NCBI GenBank assembly: GCA_004366195.1
Contig: SIRV01000238.1
Coordinates: 1-10,318 of the forward strand
Source: Actinomycetota bacterium
Lineage (GTDB): Bacteria; Actinomycetota; UBA4738; HRBIN12
DNA: 10,318 bases
Direction: 5' to 3'
Shown: piece after piece, positions 1-8,623 of the stretch
Layout: each line of letters opens with the position of its first letter
Numbering within the stretch: position 1 is the first letter of the stretch
Made by a program: the position numbers and the translations under genes
Notes under the pieces: model-generated
What the model saw: the letters and a program-made list of their open reading frames with translations, nothing else
The model's database searches: none
Told to the model about the DNA's origin: nothing

Positions 1-66
1 GGCGATCGGCGGCGTGAACACGCGCTTCCGGGGGGCGTTCGTCCCGCCGGTCGATCGGAGGGGCTG

Positions 67-70
<4 letters not shown>
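1..70 (+). CDS. nuoC: NuoC, C-terminal end only (complex I 30 kDa-type subunit)
   Basis: Only the last 22 codons are in the window, read from base 2 and ending at TGA 68-70. The visible tail contains NTRFRGAFVPPVDRRGW. No diagnostic NuoC motif falls inside the window, so the identity rests mainly on position: an open frame directly before nuoD, overlapping its GTG start by four bases (GTGA), where nuoC sits in nearly all bacterial nuo operons. NuoC is a peripheral-arm subunit that packs against NuoD and NuoB and carries no cofactor. The gene is cut by the window edge, not visibly broken. A NuoB or unrelated tail is possible but unlikely from gene order. Confidence 0.6.
57..61 (+). promoter_or_regulatory. 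Ribosome-binding site for nuoD
   Basis: GGAGG lies five bases before GTG 67, inside the last codons of nuoC. It supports GTG 67 as the nuoD start over the in-frame ATG at 103. Confidence 0.6.
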
Positions 71-1307
<1,237 letters not shown>

Positions 1308-1308
<1 letters not shown>

Positions 1309-1871
1309 TGGCCGTCCTCACGCCCGAGCTCCGCGCCCAGGCCGAGGCCATCGTGGCTCGCTATCCCCGCCCGCGCTCGGCGATCCTCCCGCTGCTGTAC
1401 CTCGTGCAGTCGGTCGAGGGATGGGTCTCGCCGGAGGGGCTGCGCGAGGTGGCCGAGCTCCTCGGCCTCCGCACCGCCGAGGTCGAGGCCGTGGCGACCT
1501 TCTACACGATGATCCGACCGCGACCGACCGGCCGCCACGTGGTGAACGTCTGCACGAACCTCTCGTGCGCGCTGCGGGGCGGCCGCGACGTGTACGCGGC
1601 GGCCCGGGAAGCGGCCGGACTCCGGCCGGGGGAGGAGTCCTCGGCCGACGGGCTGTTCACCGTGCGTGAGGAGGAGTGCCTGGGGGCCTGCGACGGGGCG
1701 CCGGTCATGCAGGTCGACTTCGCCAACCACGAGCGCGTGACCCCGGAGCGGGCGCGGGAGCTCCTCGACGCCCTGCGCCGGGGCGAGGTGCCCGCACCCT
1801 CGCGGGGCGCGGCGCCCCGGGACTTCCGCCACGCCTGCCGCATCCTCGCCGGGGTGGAGGATCTCGCGTGA
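1308..1871 (+). CDS. nuoE: NADH-quinone oxidoreductase subunit E (24 kDa-type, [2Fe-2S] N1a)
   Basis: NuoE is a thioredoxin-like ferredoxin that sits beside NuoF at the tip of the peripheral arm and holds cluster N1a. The 187-residue product has the N-terminal helical region with LPLLYLVQ and the segment VEAVATFYTMI (residues 59-69). The four cluster cysteines are Cys82, Cys87 (CTNLSC) and Cys124, Cys128 (CLGAC), the standard C-x4-C and C-x3-C arrangement. After about residue 160 there is a ~25-residue basic/alanine tail outside the core fold; family tails vary, so this is probably not significant. ATG 1308 overlaps the nuoD stop by one base (TGATG). The frame stays open upstream through nuoD, but that is a GC-driven shadow and the protein homology begins at 1308. 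No clear GGAGG precedes it, so translation probably depends on coupling to nuoD. Confidence 0.98.
1856..1860 (+). promoter_or_regulatory. Ribosome-binding site for nuoF
   Basis: GGAGG lies seven bases before GTG 1868, within the last codons of nuoE. It helps choose this start, because the nuoF frame is open well upstream (to about 1676). Confidence 0.65.
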
Positions 1872-3232
1872 GCGACGGCCCGCGGATCATCACCGCCCAC
1901 TGGGGCGACGAGCGCGTGATCCCCTACGAGGGGTACGTGCGGGTCGGCGGCTACGAGGGCCTGCGCCGGGCCCTCGCGATGTCGCCCGAGGAGGTGATCG
2001 CCGAGGTGAAGGCCTCCGGCCTCCGGGGCCGGGGCGGGGCCGGATTCCCCACCGGCGTGAAGTGGTCCTTCGTGCCGCAGGACACCGGCAAGCCGACCTA
2101 CGTCGTGTGCAACTTCGACGAGTCGGAGCCCGGCACGTTCAACAACCGCGAGCTCGTCGAGCGCGAGCCGCACCAGGTGCTGGAGGGCATCGCGATCGCG
2201 GCCTACGCGATCCGCAGCAACCTCGCGTTCATCTACTGCCGCGGCGAGTTCCTGTGGCCGGGCTCCGTGCTCCGTCGAGCCCTCGAGGAGGCGTACGAGC
2301 ACGGCGTGCTCGGCGAGCGCGTGCTCGGCACGGACCACCGGCTCGACGTGGTGCTCCACCGGGGGGCCGGGGCCTACATCTGCGGCGAGGAGACGGCGCT
2401 GCTCTCCTCGCTGGAGGGGTACCGGGGGCAGCCCCGGCAGCGCCCGCCGTTCCCGGCGATCGAGGGTCTGTACGCGAGCCCCACGGTGATCAACAACGTG
2501 GAGACGCTCTGCTTCGTCCCCCACATCCTGCGCAACGGCGCCTCCTGGTTCACGAGCATCGGGACCGAACGGTCCCCCGGCACGAAGGTGTTCTCCATCT
2601 CCGGCAAGGTGGAGCGGCCCGGCAACTACGAGCTGCCGATGGGGACGCCCTTCCGCGTCCTGCTCGAGGAGCACGCCGGTGGTGTCCTCGGGGGACGTGC
2701 GCTCAAGGCCTGGACGCCGGGAGGGTCCTCGACCCCGATGCTCACGGCCGAGCACCTCGACGTGGCGCTGGACTTCGAGTCGGTGCAACAGGCCGGCTCG
2801 ATGCTCGGCACCGGCGCGGTCATGGTGATGGACGAGACCGACTGCATGGTCGAGGCGGTCCGGCGGATGGTGCGCTTCTACGCCCACGAGTCCTGCGGCA
2901 AGTGCACGCCGTGCCGCGAGGGGACGTGGTGGGTGAGCCGGGTCCTCGACCGGATCGAGGCGGGGTACGGGCGTCCCGAGGACCTCCCGCTCCTCGAGGA
3001 CCTCGTCCCGAACCTGCTCTTCCGCGGGTTCTGCCCGCTCCTCGACGGGGCCGTGAGCCCCGTCGCCTCCGGGCTGCGCCACTTCCGCGAGGAGTTCGAG
3101 CGCCACATCGAGGAGCGCCGCTGCCCGTTCACCGGCCGTGGTTCGGCCACCGGCGTCGCCGAGCCGCCCGCCCCTCCGGCCCCGCAGGAGCCCGCGCCCG
3201 GCCCGGTCCCCCTCTCGGAGGTGCTGGGATGA
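1868..3232 (+). CDS. nuoF: NADH-quinone oxidoreductase subunit F (51 kDa-type, NADH/FMN, [4Fe-4S] N3)
   Basis: NuoF oxidises NADH with FMN and passes electrons to cluster N3. The product is 454 residues. FMN/NADH elements appear in order: GRGGAGFPTGVKW (54-66), NFDESEPGT (82-90), AYICGEETALLSSLEG (169-184) and NNVET (209-213). N3 ligands are Cys343, Cys346, Cys349 (SCGKCTPCREG) and Cys389 (FCPLLDGA). By spacing from Tyr170, Arg192 takes the place of the NADH-contacting lysine known in Thermus Nqo1; the change keeps the charge. The sequence after DESEPGTF is NNR where many family members have KDR. Residues ~430-448 form a Pro/Ala-rich tail, probably disordered. Start GTG 1868 overlaps the nuoE stop (GTGA). 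Homology begins here, so the longer open frame upstream is not coding. Next to nuoE, as expected for the NADH dehydrogenase module. Confidence 0.98.
   Translation: MSDGPRIITAHWGDERVIPYEGYVRVGGYEGLRRALAMSPEEVIAEVKASGLRGRGGAGFPTGVKWSFVPQDTGKPTYVVCNFDESEPGTFNNRELVEREPHQVLEGIAIAAYAIRSNLAFIYCRGEFLWPGSVLRRALEEAYEHGVLGERVLGTDHRLDVVLHRGAGAYICGEETALLSSLEGYRGQPRQRPPFPAIEGLYASPTVINNVETLCFVPHILRNGASWFTSIGTERSPGTKVFSISGKVERPGNYELPMGTPFRVLLEEHAGGVLGGRALKAWTPGGSSTPMLTAEHLDVALDFESVQQAGSMLGTGAVMVMDETDCMVEAVRRMVRFYAHESCGKCTPCREGTWWVSRVLDRIEAGYGRPEDLPLLEDLVPNLLFRGFCPLLDGAVSPVASGLRHFREEFERHIEERRCPFTGRGSATGVAEPPAPPAPQEPAPGPVPLSEVLG
3217..3221 (+). promoter_or_regulatory. Ribosome-binding site for nuoG
   Basis: GGAGG lies seven bases before ATG 3229, inside the nuoF codons for Ser-Glu-Val. 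It supports ATG 3229 even though the nuoG frame is open far upstream (to 2062). Confidence 0.65.
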
Positions 3233-5628
3233 GCCGCGAGCCGGTCACGCTCACCATCGACGGGCGGGAGATCACGGTGCCCGCCGGCACGCTCGTGATC
3301 CGGGCCGCGGAGCGGCTCGGCATCGAGATCCCCCGCTTCTGCGACCACCCGTTCCTCGCGCCGGCCGGGGCCTGCCGGCAGTGCTACGTGGAGATCGAGG
3401 GGCAGGCCAAGCTCGTCACCTCCTGCACCACGCGGGTCGCCCCCGACATGGCGGTGCGGACCCAGGTCACCTCGGAGCTCGTGCGCCGCGCGCAGGCGGC
3501 GAACCTCGAGTTCCTGCTCCTCAACCACCCGTTGGACTGCCCGGTCTGCGACCGGGGCGGCGAGTGCCCCCTCCAGGACCAGGCCCTGGCCTTCGGGCCG
3601 GGGGAGAGCCGGTACATCGAGCCGAAGCGCACGTACCGCAAACCGATCCCCCTCTCGCCCCTGGTGAACCTGGACCGCGAGCGCTGCGTCCTCTGCGCCC
3701 GCTGCACGCGCTTCTGCGACGAGATCAGCGGGGACCGGTTCATCGAGCTGTACGACCGGGGCGCCGGTGAGCGCGTCTCGATCGCGGCGGGGGAGGACTT
3801 CCGCTCACCGTTCAGCGGGAACACGATCCAGATCTGCCCGGTGGGGGCGCTCACCGCGACGCCATACCGGTTCGTGGCGAGGCCCTTCGACCTCTCGAGC
3901 ACCGACTCGACCTGCGCCCACTGCGCCGCCGGCTGCGCGATCCGCGTCGACGTCCGCCGGGGAAAGGTCGTCCGGGTCCTCGCCCGGGACGACGTCGAGG
4001 TGAACGACGCCTGGATCTGCGACAAGGGGCGGTTCGCCTTCGCCGCGCCCGACCGGCCGGAGCGGGTGACGACGCCGCTCGTGCGGGCCCGGGGTCTCGA
4101 GCCGGCCTCCTTCCAGGAGGTCCTCGGCGAGATCGCGGCGCGCTGCCGCGGAGGCCGGGTGGGGATCCTCGTCGGTGGGCGACTGGCCGACGAGGACGCC
4201 TACGCGCTCTCGAAGCTCGCCCGGACGGTGCTCGGCACGAACGACCTCGATCATCGCAGGGCGTTCCACGGGGGCCGGGCGGAGCTCCTCGCCGCGGCCC
4301 GGCCGATGTCGGTCACCTATCGGGACGTCGAGGAGGCCGCGGCCATCCTCGTCGTCGGGCTCGACGCCGAGCAGGAGCTGCCGATCCTCCATCTGCGGAT
4401 CCGCAAGGCCGCGCGACGCGGCGCCCGCGTGTTCGTCCTCCACGCCCGGCGGACCCGCCTCCACGACCTCGGCGAGCACCTGCTGGTGCGCCCCGGGCAC
4501 GAGGCCTTCGCCCTCGAGCGGATCCGCGAGGCGCTCGCCGCCGGCGGAGACGGGCCCGAGGCCCGGATCGCCGCGGCCCTGGCCGAGGCGGGAGAGCGAG
4601 CCGTGGTGCTCGCCGGGCCCCGGCTCGCCGAGCACCCCTTGGCCGCCGACGTCGCCCTGGGCCTGGCCGAGCGCGTGGGGGCGCGGTTCGCGCTCTGCGC
4701 CCGCCGGGCGGGGGACCGCGGGGCGCTCCGGGCCGGGGTCCATCCCACGCTCCTGCCCGGCGGTCGGCGGGTGACGGACGACGTGGAGCGGGGCCAGGTG
4801 GAGGCGGTCTGGGGCCCGATCCCGGCGGAGCCGGGACGCGACGCGATGGGGATCCTCCGGGCGGCCGCCGGGCGGGAGCTCGACGTCCTCTACCTGGTGG
4901 GGGTCGACCCGCTGCGGGACCTCCCCGATCCGGCCCTCGCCCGACGGGCCCTCGCGAACGCCGGGTACACGGTGATCCAGGGCCTGGAGCTCGGGGAGCT
5001 CGAGCCCTACGCGGACGCCTTCCTGCCGGCGGCGGCCGCCGCGGAGCGCGACGGGCGCGTCACGACCTGGGAGGGGCGGCCCCGGCCGCTGCGAGCGGCC
5101 CGCGCCCCGCTCGGTCTTTCCCGTCCGGACTGGGAGATCTTCGTCGGCCTGGCCGAGGCGCTGGGGGCCGACCTCGGGCTCGGCTCCCTGGAGGCGATCC
5201 GGGCGGAGGCCGAGCCCCTCCTCGCCCCCCGCGAGGTCCCCGTCCGGTCGAGCGCGTGGGGGGCGGCGGGTCCACCGCAGTGGATCGAGGAGCGGGTCCT
5301 GTTCACCTACCCCCTGCTCGTCGACGAGGGCCGGCTCCTCGAGGGGGCGACGGAGCTGAAGGCGGCCCTGGAGGAGGAGCCCTTCGCCGAGATCCACCGC
5401 GAGGACGCGGAGGCCCTCGGCGTCGCGGACGGCGGATGGGTCCGCGTGCGAACGTCGGCCGGCGACGCGGTCGTGCGGGCGCGGGTGGGGGAGACGGTCG
5501 CGCCGGGGGCGGTCTTCGTGCCGTTCAACCAGCCGGGGCTCCCCGTCGCCGAGCTGCTCGCGGGCCGGTTCACGGTCGGCGTGCACCTGGAGCCGGCCGC
5601 CGAACCGGCCGCGGAAGAGGTGGCCTGA
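3229..5628 (+). CDS. nuoG: NADH-quinone oxidoreductase subunit G (75 kDa-type, Fe-S relay)
   Basis: NuoG carries electrons from NuoF/NuoE towards NuoI. The 799-residue product starts with a [2Fe-2S] ferredoxin domain with N1b ligands Cys38, Cys49, Cys52 and Cys66. Next is the His-Cys3 motif of N5: His100, Cys104, Cys107, Cys113 (HPLDCPVCDRGGEC). The N4 ligands follow: Cys153, Cys156, Cys159 and Cys203 (CVLCARC ... CPVGALT). A molybdopterin-oxidoreductase-like region then begins with Cys229, Cys232, Cys236 (CAHCAAGC) and Cys264 (ICDKGRF), which fits the extra cluster N7 known in E. coli and Thermus. Residues ~278-660 are a degenerate formate-dehydrogenase-like domain, and ~685-790 a C-terminal barrel of the molybdopterin-dinucleotide-binding type. 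In this family that part is structural and holds no molybdenum. ATG 3229 overlaps the nuoF stop (ATGA), and the stop shares a base with the nuoH ATG. Confidence 0.98.
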   Translation: MSREPVTLTIDGREITVPAGTLVIRAAERLGIEIPRFCDHPFLAPAGACRQCYVEIEGQAKLVTSCTTRVAPDMAVRTQVTSELVRRAQAANLEFLLLNHPLDCPVCDRGGECPLQDQALAFGPGESRYIEPKRTYRKPIPLSPLVNLDRERCVLCARCTRFCDEISGDRFIELYDRGAGERVSIAAGEDFRSPFSGNTIQICPVGALTATPYRFVARPFDLSSTDSTCAHCAAGCAIRVDVRRGKVVRVLARDDVEVNDAWICDKGRFAFAAPDRPERVTTPLVRARGLEPASFQEVLGEIAARCRGGRVGILVGGRLADEDAYALSKLARTVLGTNDLDHRRAFHGGRAELLAAARPMSVTYRDVEEAAAILVVGLDAEQELPILHLRIRKAARRGARVFVLHARRTRLHDLGEHLLVRPGHEAFALERIREALAAGGDGPEARIAAALAEAGERAVVLAGPRLAEHPLAADVALGLAERVGARFALCARRAGDRGALRAGVHPTLLPGGRRVTDDVERGQVEAVWGPIPAEPGRDAMGILRAAAGRELDVLYLVGVDPLRDLPDPALARRALANAGYTVIQGLELGELEPYADAFLPAAAAAERDGRVTTWEGRPRPLRAARAPLGLSRPDWEIFVGLAEALGADLGLGSLEAIRAEAEPLLAPREVPVRSSAWGAAGPPQWIEERVLFTYPLLVDEGRLLEGATELKAALEEEPFAEIHREDAEALGVADGGWVRVRTSAGDAVVRARVGETVAPGAVFVPFNQPGLPVAELLAGRFTVGVHLEPAAEPAAEEVA

Positions 5629-6746
5629 TGGACCTCCTCGACTGGGCGCTGTTGCTCGGACGGGTCGCGGTGGTCTTCGCCGGTCTGCTCGTCACCGTCA
5701 TGCTCCTGATCTGGATGGAGCGGAAGGTCATCGCCGACATGCAGACGCGGATGGGGCCGATGCGCGCCGGCCCCCGCGGCGTGCTCATCACCCTGGCCGA
5801 CGGCATCAAGCTGTTCTTCAAGGAGGGGATCGTGCCGGCCGAGGCCGACCGGCCCGTGTACCTCATCGCGCCGGTGATCGCCATGCTGCCGGCCTTCCTC
5901 GCCTTCGCCGTGATCCCGTTCGGGACCAGCGTCACGCTGTTCGGCCGCGAGGTGCCCTTCCAGCTCGCCGACCCGAGCATCGGCATCCTGTGGGTGCTCG
6001 CGATGGCCTCGTTGGGGGTGTACGGGATCGTGCTGGCCGGGTGGTCGAGCGGGTCGAACTACCCCCTCCTCGGGGCCGTGCGCTCCTCGGCCCAGATCAT
6101 CAGCTACGAGATCGGGATGAGCCTCGCCCTGGTGGCGGTGCTGATGTACTCGGGGAGCCTGCGCCTGTCGGAGATCGTCGAGGCCCAGGCGCGGGTGTGG
6201 AACGTGATCCCCCAGTTCCCGGCGTTCGTCGTGTACCTGATCGCCGGTCTGGCCGAGACGAACCGCCCGCCCTTCGACCTGCCGGAGGCGGAGTCCGAGC
6301 TCGTGGCCGGCTTCCACACCGAGTACTCGGGGATCCGGTTCGCCCTCTTCTACCTCGGCGAGTACGTGAACACCGTCACCGTGGCCTCGGTGGCGGTGAC
6401 CCTGTTCCTGGGCGGCTGGCGGGGACCCGCCCCCGACGTCCTGCCCTGGGTGTGGCCGCTCCTGTGGTTCCTGGCCAAGGTCCTGGCCGTGGTCTACGGC
6501 TACGTCTGGGTGCGGGCGACCCTCCCCCGGATCCGCTTCGACCGGCTCATGGCCTTCGGCTGGAAGGTGCTGATCCCCTTCGGCCTCGTGTGGGTGCTCC
6601 TCACCGGGGCCATCGTCGTGCTCCCCGACGTGTACGGGCGGGGACCGGTCGTCGCGGGAGCGGCCGTCGTGTTCGGGGCCCTCGTCCTGGCGAGCGTCGC
6701 GGCCCCGCTGCTGCGGCCGCGGCCCGCGGCGGAGGTGGGCCGGTGA
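5628..6746 (+). CDS. nuoH: NADH-quinone oxidoreductase subunit H (ND1-type membrane subunit)
   Basis: NuoH anchors the peripheral arm and lines the quinone tunnel together with NuoB and NuoD. The 372-residue product has WMERKVIADMQTRMGP (29-44) after the first membrane helix, then ADGIKLFFKEGIVP (57-70). The conserved cytoplasmic loop AETNRPPFDLPEAESELVAG runs 209-228 and continues with FHTEYSG; RATLPRIRFDRLM is at 296-308. Hydrophobic segments lie near residues 7-29, 76-98, 119-139, 160-175, 194-207, 239-262, 272-296 and 311-332. A further one at ~340-361 goes beyond the eight of the usual core, and the protein is longer than E. coli NuoH (325 residues). ATG 5628 shares a base with the nuoG stop and follows a GGAAGAGG-type ribosome site. 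The open frame upstream inside nuoG is a shadow. Confidence 0.98.
   Translation: MDLLDWALLLGRVAVVFAGLLVTVMLLIWMERKVIADMQTRMGPMRAGPRGVLITLADGIKLFFKEGIVPAEADRPVYLIAPVIAMLPAFLAFAVIPFGTSVTLFGREVPFQLADPSIGILWVLAMASLGVYGIVLAGWSSGSNYPLLGAVRSSAQIISYEIGMSLALVAVLMYSGSLRLSEIVEAQARVWNVIPQFPAFVVYLIAGLAETNRPPFDLPEAESELVAGFHTEYSGIRFALFYLGEYVNTVTVASVAVTLFLGGWRGPAPDVLPWVWPLLWFLAKVLAVVYGYVWVRATLPRIRFDRLMAFGWKVLIPFGLVWVLLTGAIVVLPDVYGRGPVVAGAAVVFGALVLASVAAPLLRPRPAAEVGR
6731..6735 (+). promoter_or_regulatory. Ribosome-binding site for nuoI
   Basis: GGAGG lies seven bases before GTG 6743, within the last codons of nuoH. It supports the GTG start at the GTGA overlap although the frame is open upstream to 5990. Confidence 0.65.
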
Positions 6747-7237
6747 GCGAGCGCCGGCCGCGCGTGGATCTGAGCTCGGCCGTGGGGGCCGTCGCGTCCG
6801 GCATGGCCACCATCCTCAAGCAGGTCTTCCGCCGGGACGTGACGGAACCCTACCCGCACGTGATCGTCCCGCCCCCGCCTCGGTCGCACATCGGACGGCA
6901 CCGGCTGAACCGGCACGAGAACGGTCTGGAGAAGTGCATCGGGTGCGAGCTGTGCGCCTTCGCCTGCCCGGCCGACGCGATCTGGGTCGAGGGGGCGGAG
7001 AACGACCCCGAGCACCCGGTGAGCCCCGGCGAGCGCTACGCGAAGGACTACCAGATCAACTACCTGCGCTGCATCATGTGCGGGCTGTGCGTCGAGGCCT
7101 GCCCGACGCGCGCCCTCACGCTCACGAGCTACTACGAGCTGTCGTTCACCTCGCGGGAGGAGGCGATCTGGACCAAGGAGCAGCTCCTCGAGCCGCCGCC
7201 CCCGCTCGGCACGGACCCCGTGGATCGGGAGGGGTGA
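6743..7237 (+). CDS. nuoI: NADH-quinone oxidoreductase subunit I (23 kDa-type, 2x[4Fe-4S])
   Basis: NuoI is an 8-iron ferredoxin that carries clusters N6a and N6b and hands electrons to N2 in NuoB. The 164-residue product has a short N-terminal helix that probably lies along the membrane (about 10-30), then the conserved RHRLNRHENGLEKC. Two ferredoxin motifs follow: Cys65, Cys68, Cys71, Cys75 (CIGCELCAFACP) and Cys110, Cys113, Cys116, Cys120 (CIMCGLCVEACP). Between them are PADAIWVEGAEN and YQINYLRC, in a style I associate with actinobacterial NuoI. The ending has TKEQLLEPPPP. Start GTG 6743 overlaps the nuoH stop (GTGA) and has a strong ribosome site. All eight ligands are intact. Confidence 0.98.
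   Translation: MSERRPRVDLSSAVGAVASGMATILKQVFRRDVTEPYPHVIVPPPPRSHIGRHRLNRHENGLEKCIGCELCAFACPADAIWVEGAENDPEHPVSPGERYAKDYQINYLRCIMCGLCVEACPTRALTLTSYYELSFTSREEAIWTKEQLLEPPPPLGTDPVDREG
7228..7232 (+). promoter_or_regulatory. Ribosome-binding site for nuoJ
   Basis: GGAGG (start of a GGAGGGG run) lies nine bases before GTG 7242, at the end of nuoI. This is the one junction in the window where stop and start do not overlap, so the site decides the start. Confidence 0.6.
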
Positions 7238-7241
7238 GCCG

Positions 7242-7816
<575 letters not shown>

Positions 7817-7820
<4 letters not shown>

Positions 7821-8122
7821 GCGTCCCGATCGGCTGGTTCCTCGCGGTCTCCGCGGCGCTGTTCGCGACGGGGACGGTCGGGGTCCTCGTGCGGCGCAAC
7901 GCGCTCGTGATGTTCATGTCGGTGGAGCTGCAGCTGAACGGGGTGAACCTGGCCCTCGTCGCGTTCTCGCGCCTCCACGGGGATCTCACCGGACAGGTGC
8001 TGACCTTCTTCTCGCTCGTCGTGGCCGCGGCCGAGGTCGTCGTGGGTCTCGCCATCATCGTGGCGGTCTTCCGGCGCGCGCGGACGGCGAACGTGGACGA
8101 GCTCTCGGAGCTGCGGTGGTGA
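7817..8122 (+). CDS. nuoK: NADH-quinone oxidoreductase subunit K (ND4L-type membrane subunit)
   Basis: NuoK is a small three-helix subunit, distantly related to the MrpC antiporter protein, that forms part of the proton path between NuoJ and NuoN. The 101-residue product is the standard length. Helices lie near residues 6-25, 29-51 and 60-84. The two buried glutamates needed for pumping are present: Glu37 (FMSVELQLNGVNL) and Glu73 (VVAAAEVVVGLAI), matching Glu36 and Glu72 of E. coli. Start GTG 7817 overlaps the nuoJ stop and has GAGGAGG at 7803-7809, seven bases upstream. The stop shares its last base with the nuoL ATG (TGATG). Confidence 0.98.
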
Positions 8123-8622
8123 TGGTGGACCTCGTGTGGCTCGTGCCCCTCCTGCCCTTCGCGGGGGCCGCCGTGCTGCTCGCGGTCGGCCGCCGCCTGG
8201 GGCGGGCCGCCGGGTGGCTCGCCACGGCCGTGGTGACGGCGAGCGCGGGGGTGGCGGGGACCGTGGCGGTCGGCCTCCTCGGACTGCCCGTCGACGATCG
8301 GGTGCGGGTCGTGCCGGTCTACGACTGGATCGCCGCCGGCGCGCTCCGGGCGCCGGTGGAGCTGCGCGTCGACCCGCTCTCCGTCGTGATGATCCTCGTC
8401 GTGACCGTGGTGGGGGCCCTCATCCACCTGTACTCGATCGGCTACATGGAGGGCGACCCGCGGTACGGTCGGTTCTTCGCCTACCTGAACCTGTTCGTCG
8501 GGTTCATGCTCCTCCTCGTGCTGGCCGAGAACCTGGCCCTGCTCTACGTCGGGTGGGAGGGGGTCGGCCTCTGCTCGTACCTGCTGATCGGCTTCTGGTT
8601 CGAGCGTCCGAGCGGCGGCGGC
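8122..8622 (+). CDS. nuoL: NADH-quinone oxidoreductase subunit L, N-terminal part (frame-disrupted)
   Basis: This is the first ~164 codons of nuoL, the distal antiporter-like pump subunit (ND5 type). It begins at ATG 8122, overlapping the nuoK stop, with only a weak GGAG 11 bases upstream. Visible family features are LRVDPLSVVMILVV (81-94), IHLYSIGYM (101-109), the RFFAYLNLF segment (117-125) and GWEGVGLCSYLLIGFWFERP (144-163). The last holds Glu146, the match of the essential glutamate 144 of E. coli NuoL. After Ser164 this frame reads Gly-Gly-Gly-Glu-Glu and loses all resemblance to NuoL, while the expected continuation (KKAFVTTRVGD) appears in the next frame. The frame then meets no stop in the window, so the end given is where homology ends, not a stop codon. 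Likely a sequencing or assembly error; a true mutation is possible. Confidence 0.9.
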
Positions 8623-8623
8623 G
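8611..8623 (+). other. Frameshift site within nuoL, in a GCG/GGC run
   Basis: Frame 1 gives ...GFWFERPS up to base 8613. The next frame gives AAAAKKAFVTTRVGD from base 8612 on. The new frame has a TGA at 8585-8587, so the switch must come after that; conserved residues on both sides narrow it to the repeat AGCGGCGGCGGCG. One extra base or two missing bases here would explain it. Short GC repeats of this kind are common places for read or assembly indels. Confidence 0.88.

Noticed and set aside
1502..3106. 534-codon open frame on the minus strand opposite nuoE and nuoF
   Set aside because: Same composition artefact: no domain, no ribosome site noticed, and the plus-strand genes are certain.
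2062..3228. Upstream extension of the nuoG frame through most of nuoF
   Set aside because: The translation is Arg/Pro/Ala-rich noise in a shadow frame of nuoF. NuoG homology begins at 3229, which has a proper ribosome site and an ATGA overlap.
3805..5586. 593-codon open frame on the minus strand opposite nuoG
   Set aside because: Its translation is low-complexity, rich in Arg, Pro, Gly and His, with no recognisable domain. It lies opposite a fully conserved gene, and long antisense open frames are expected at this GC content.
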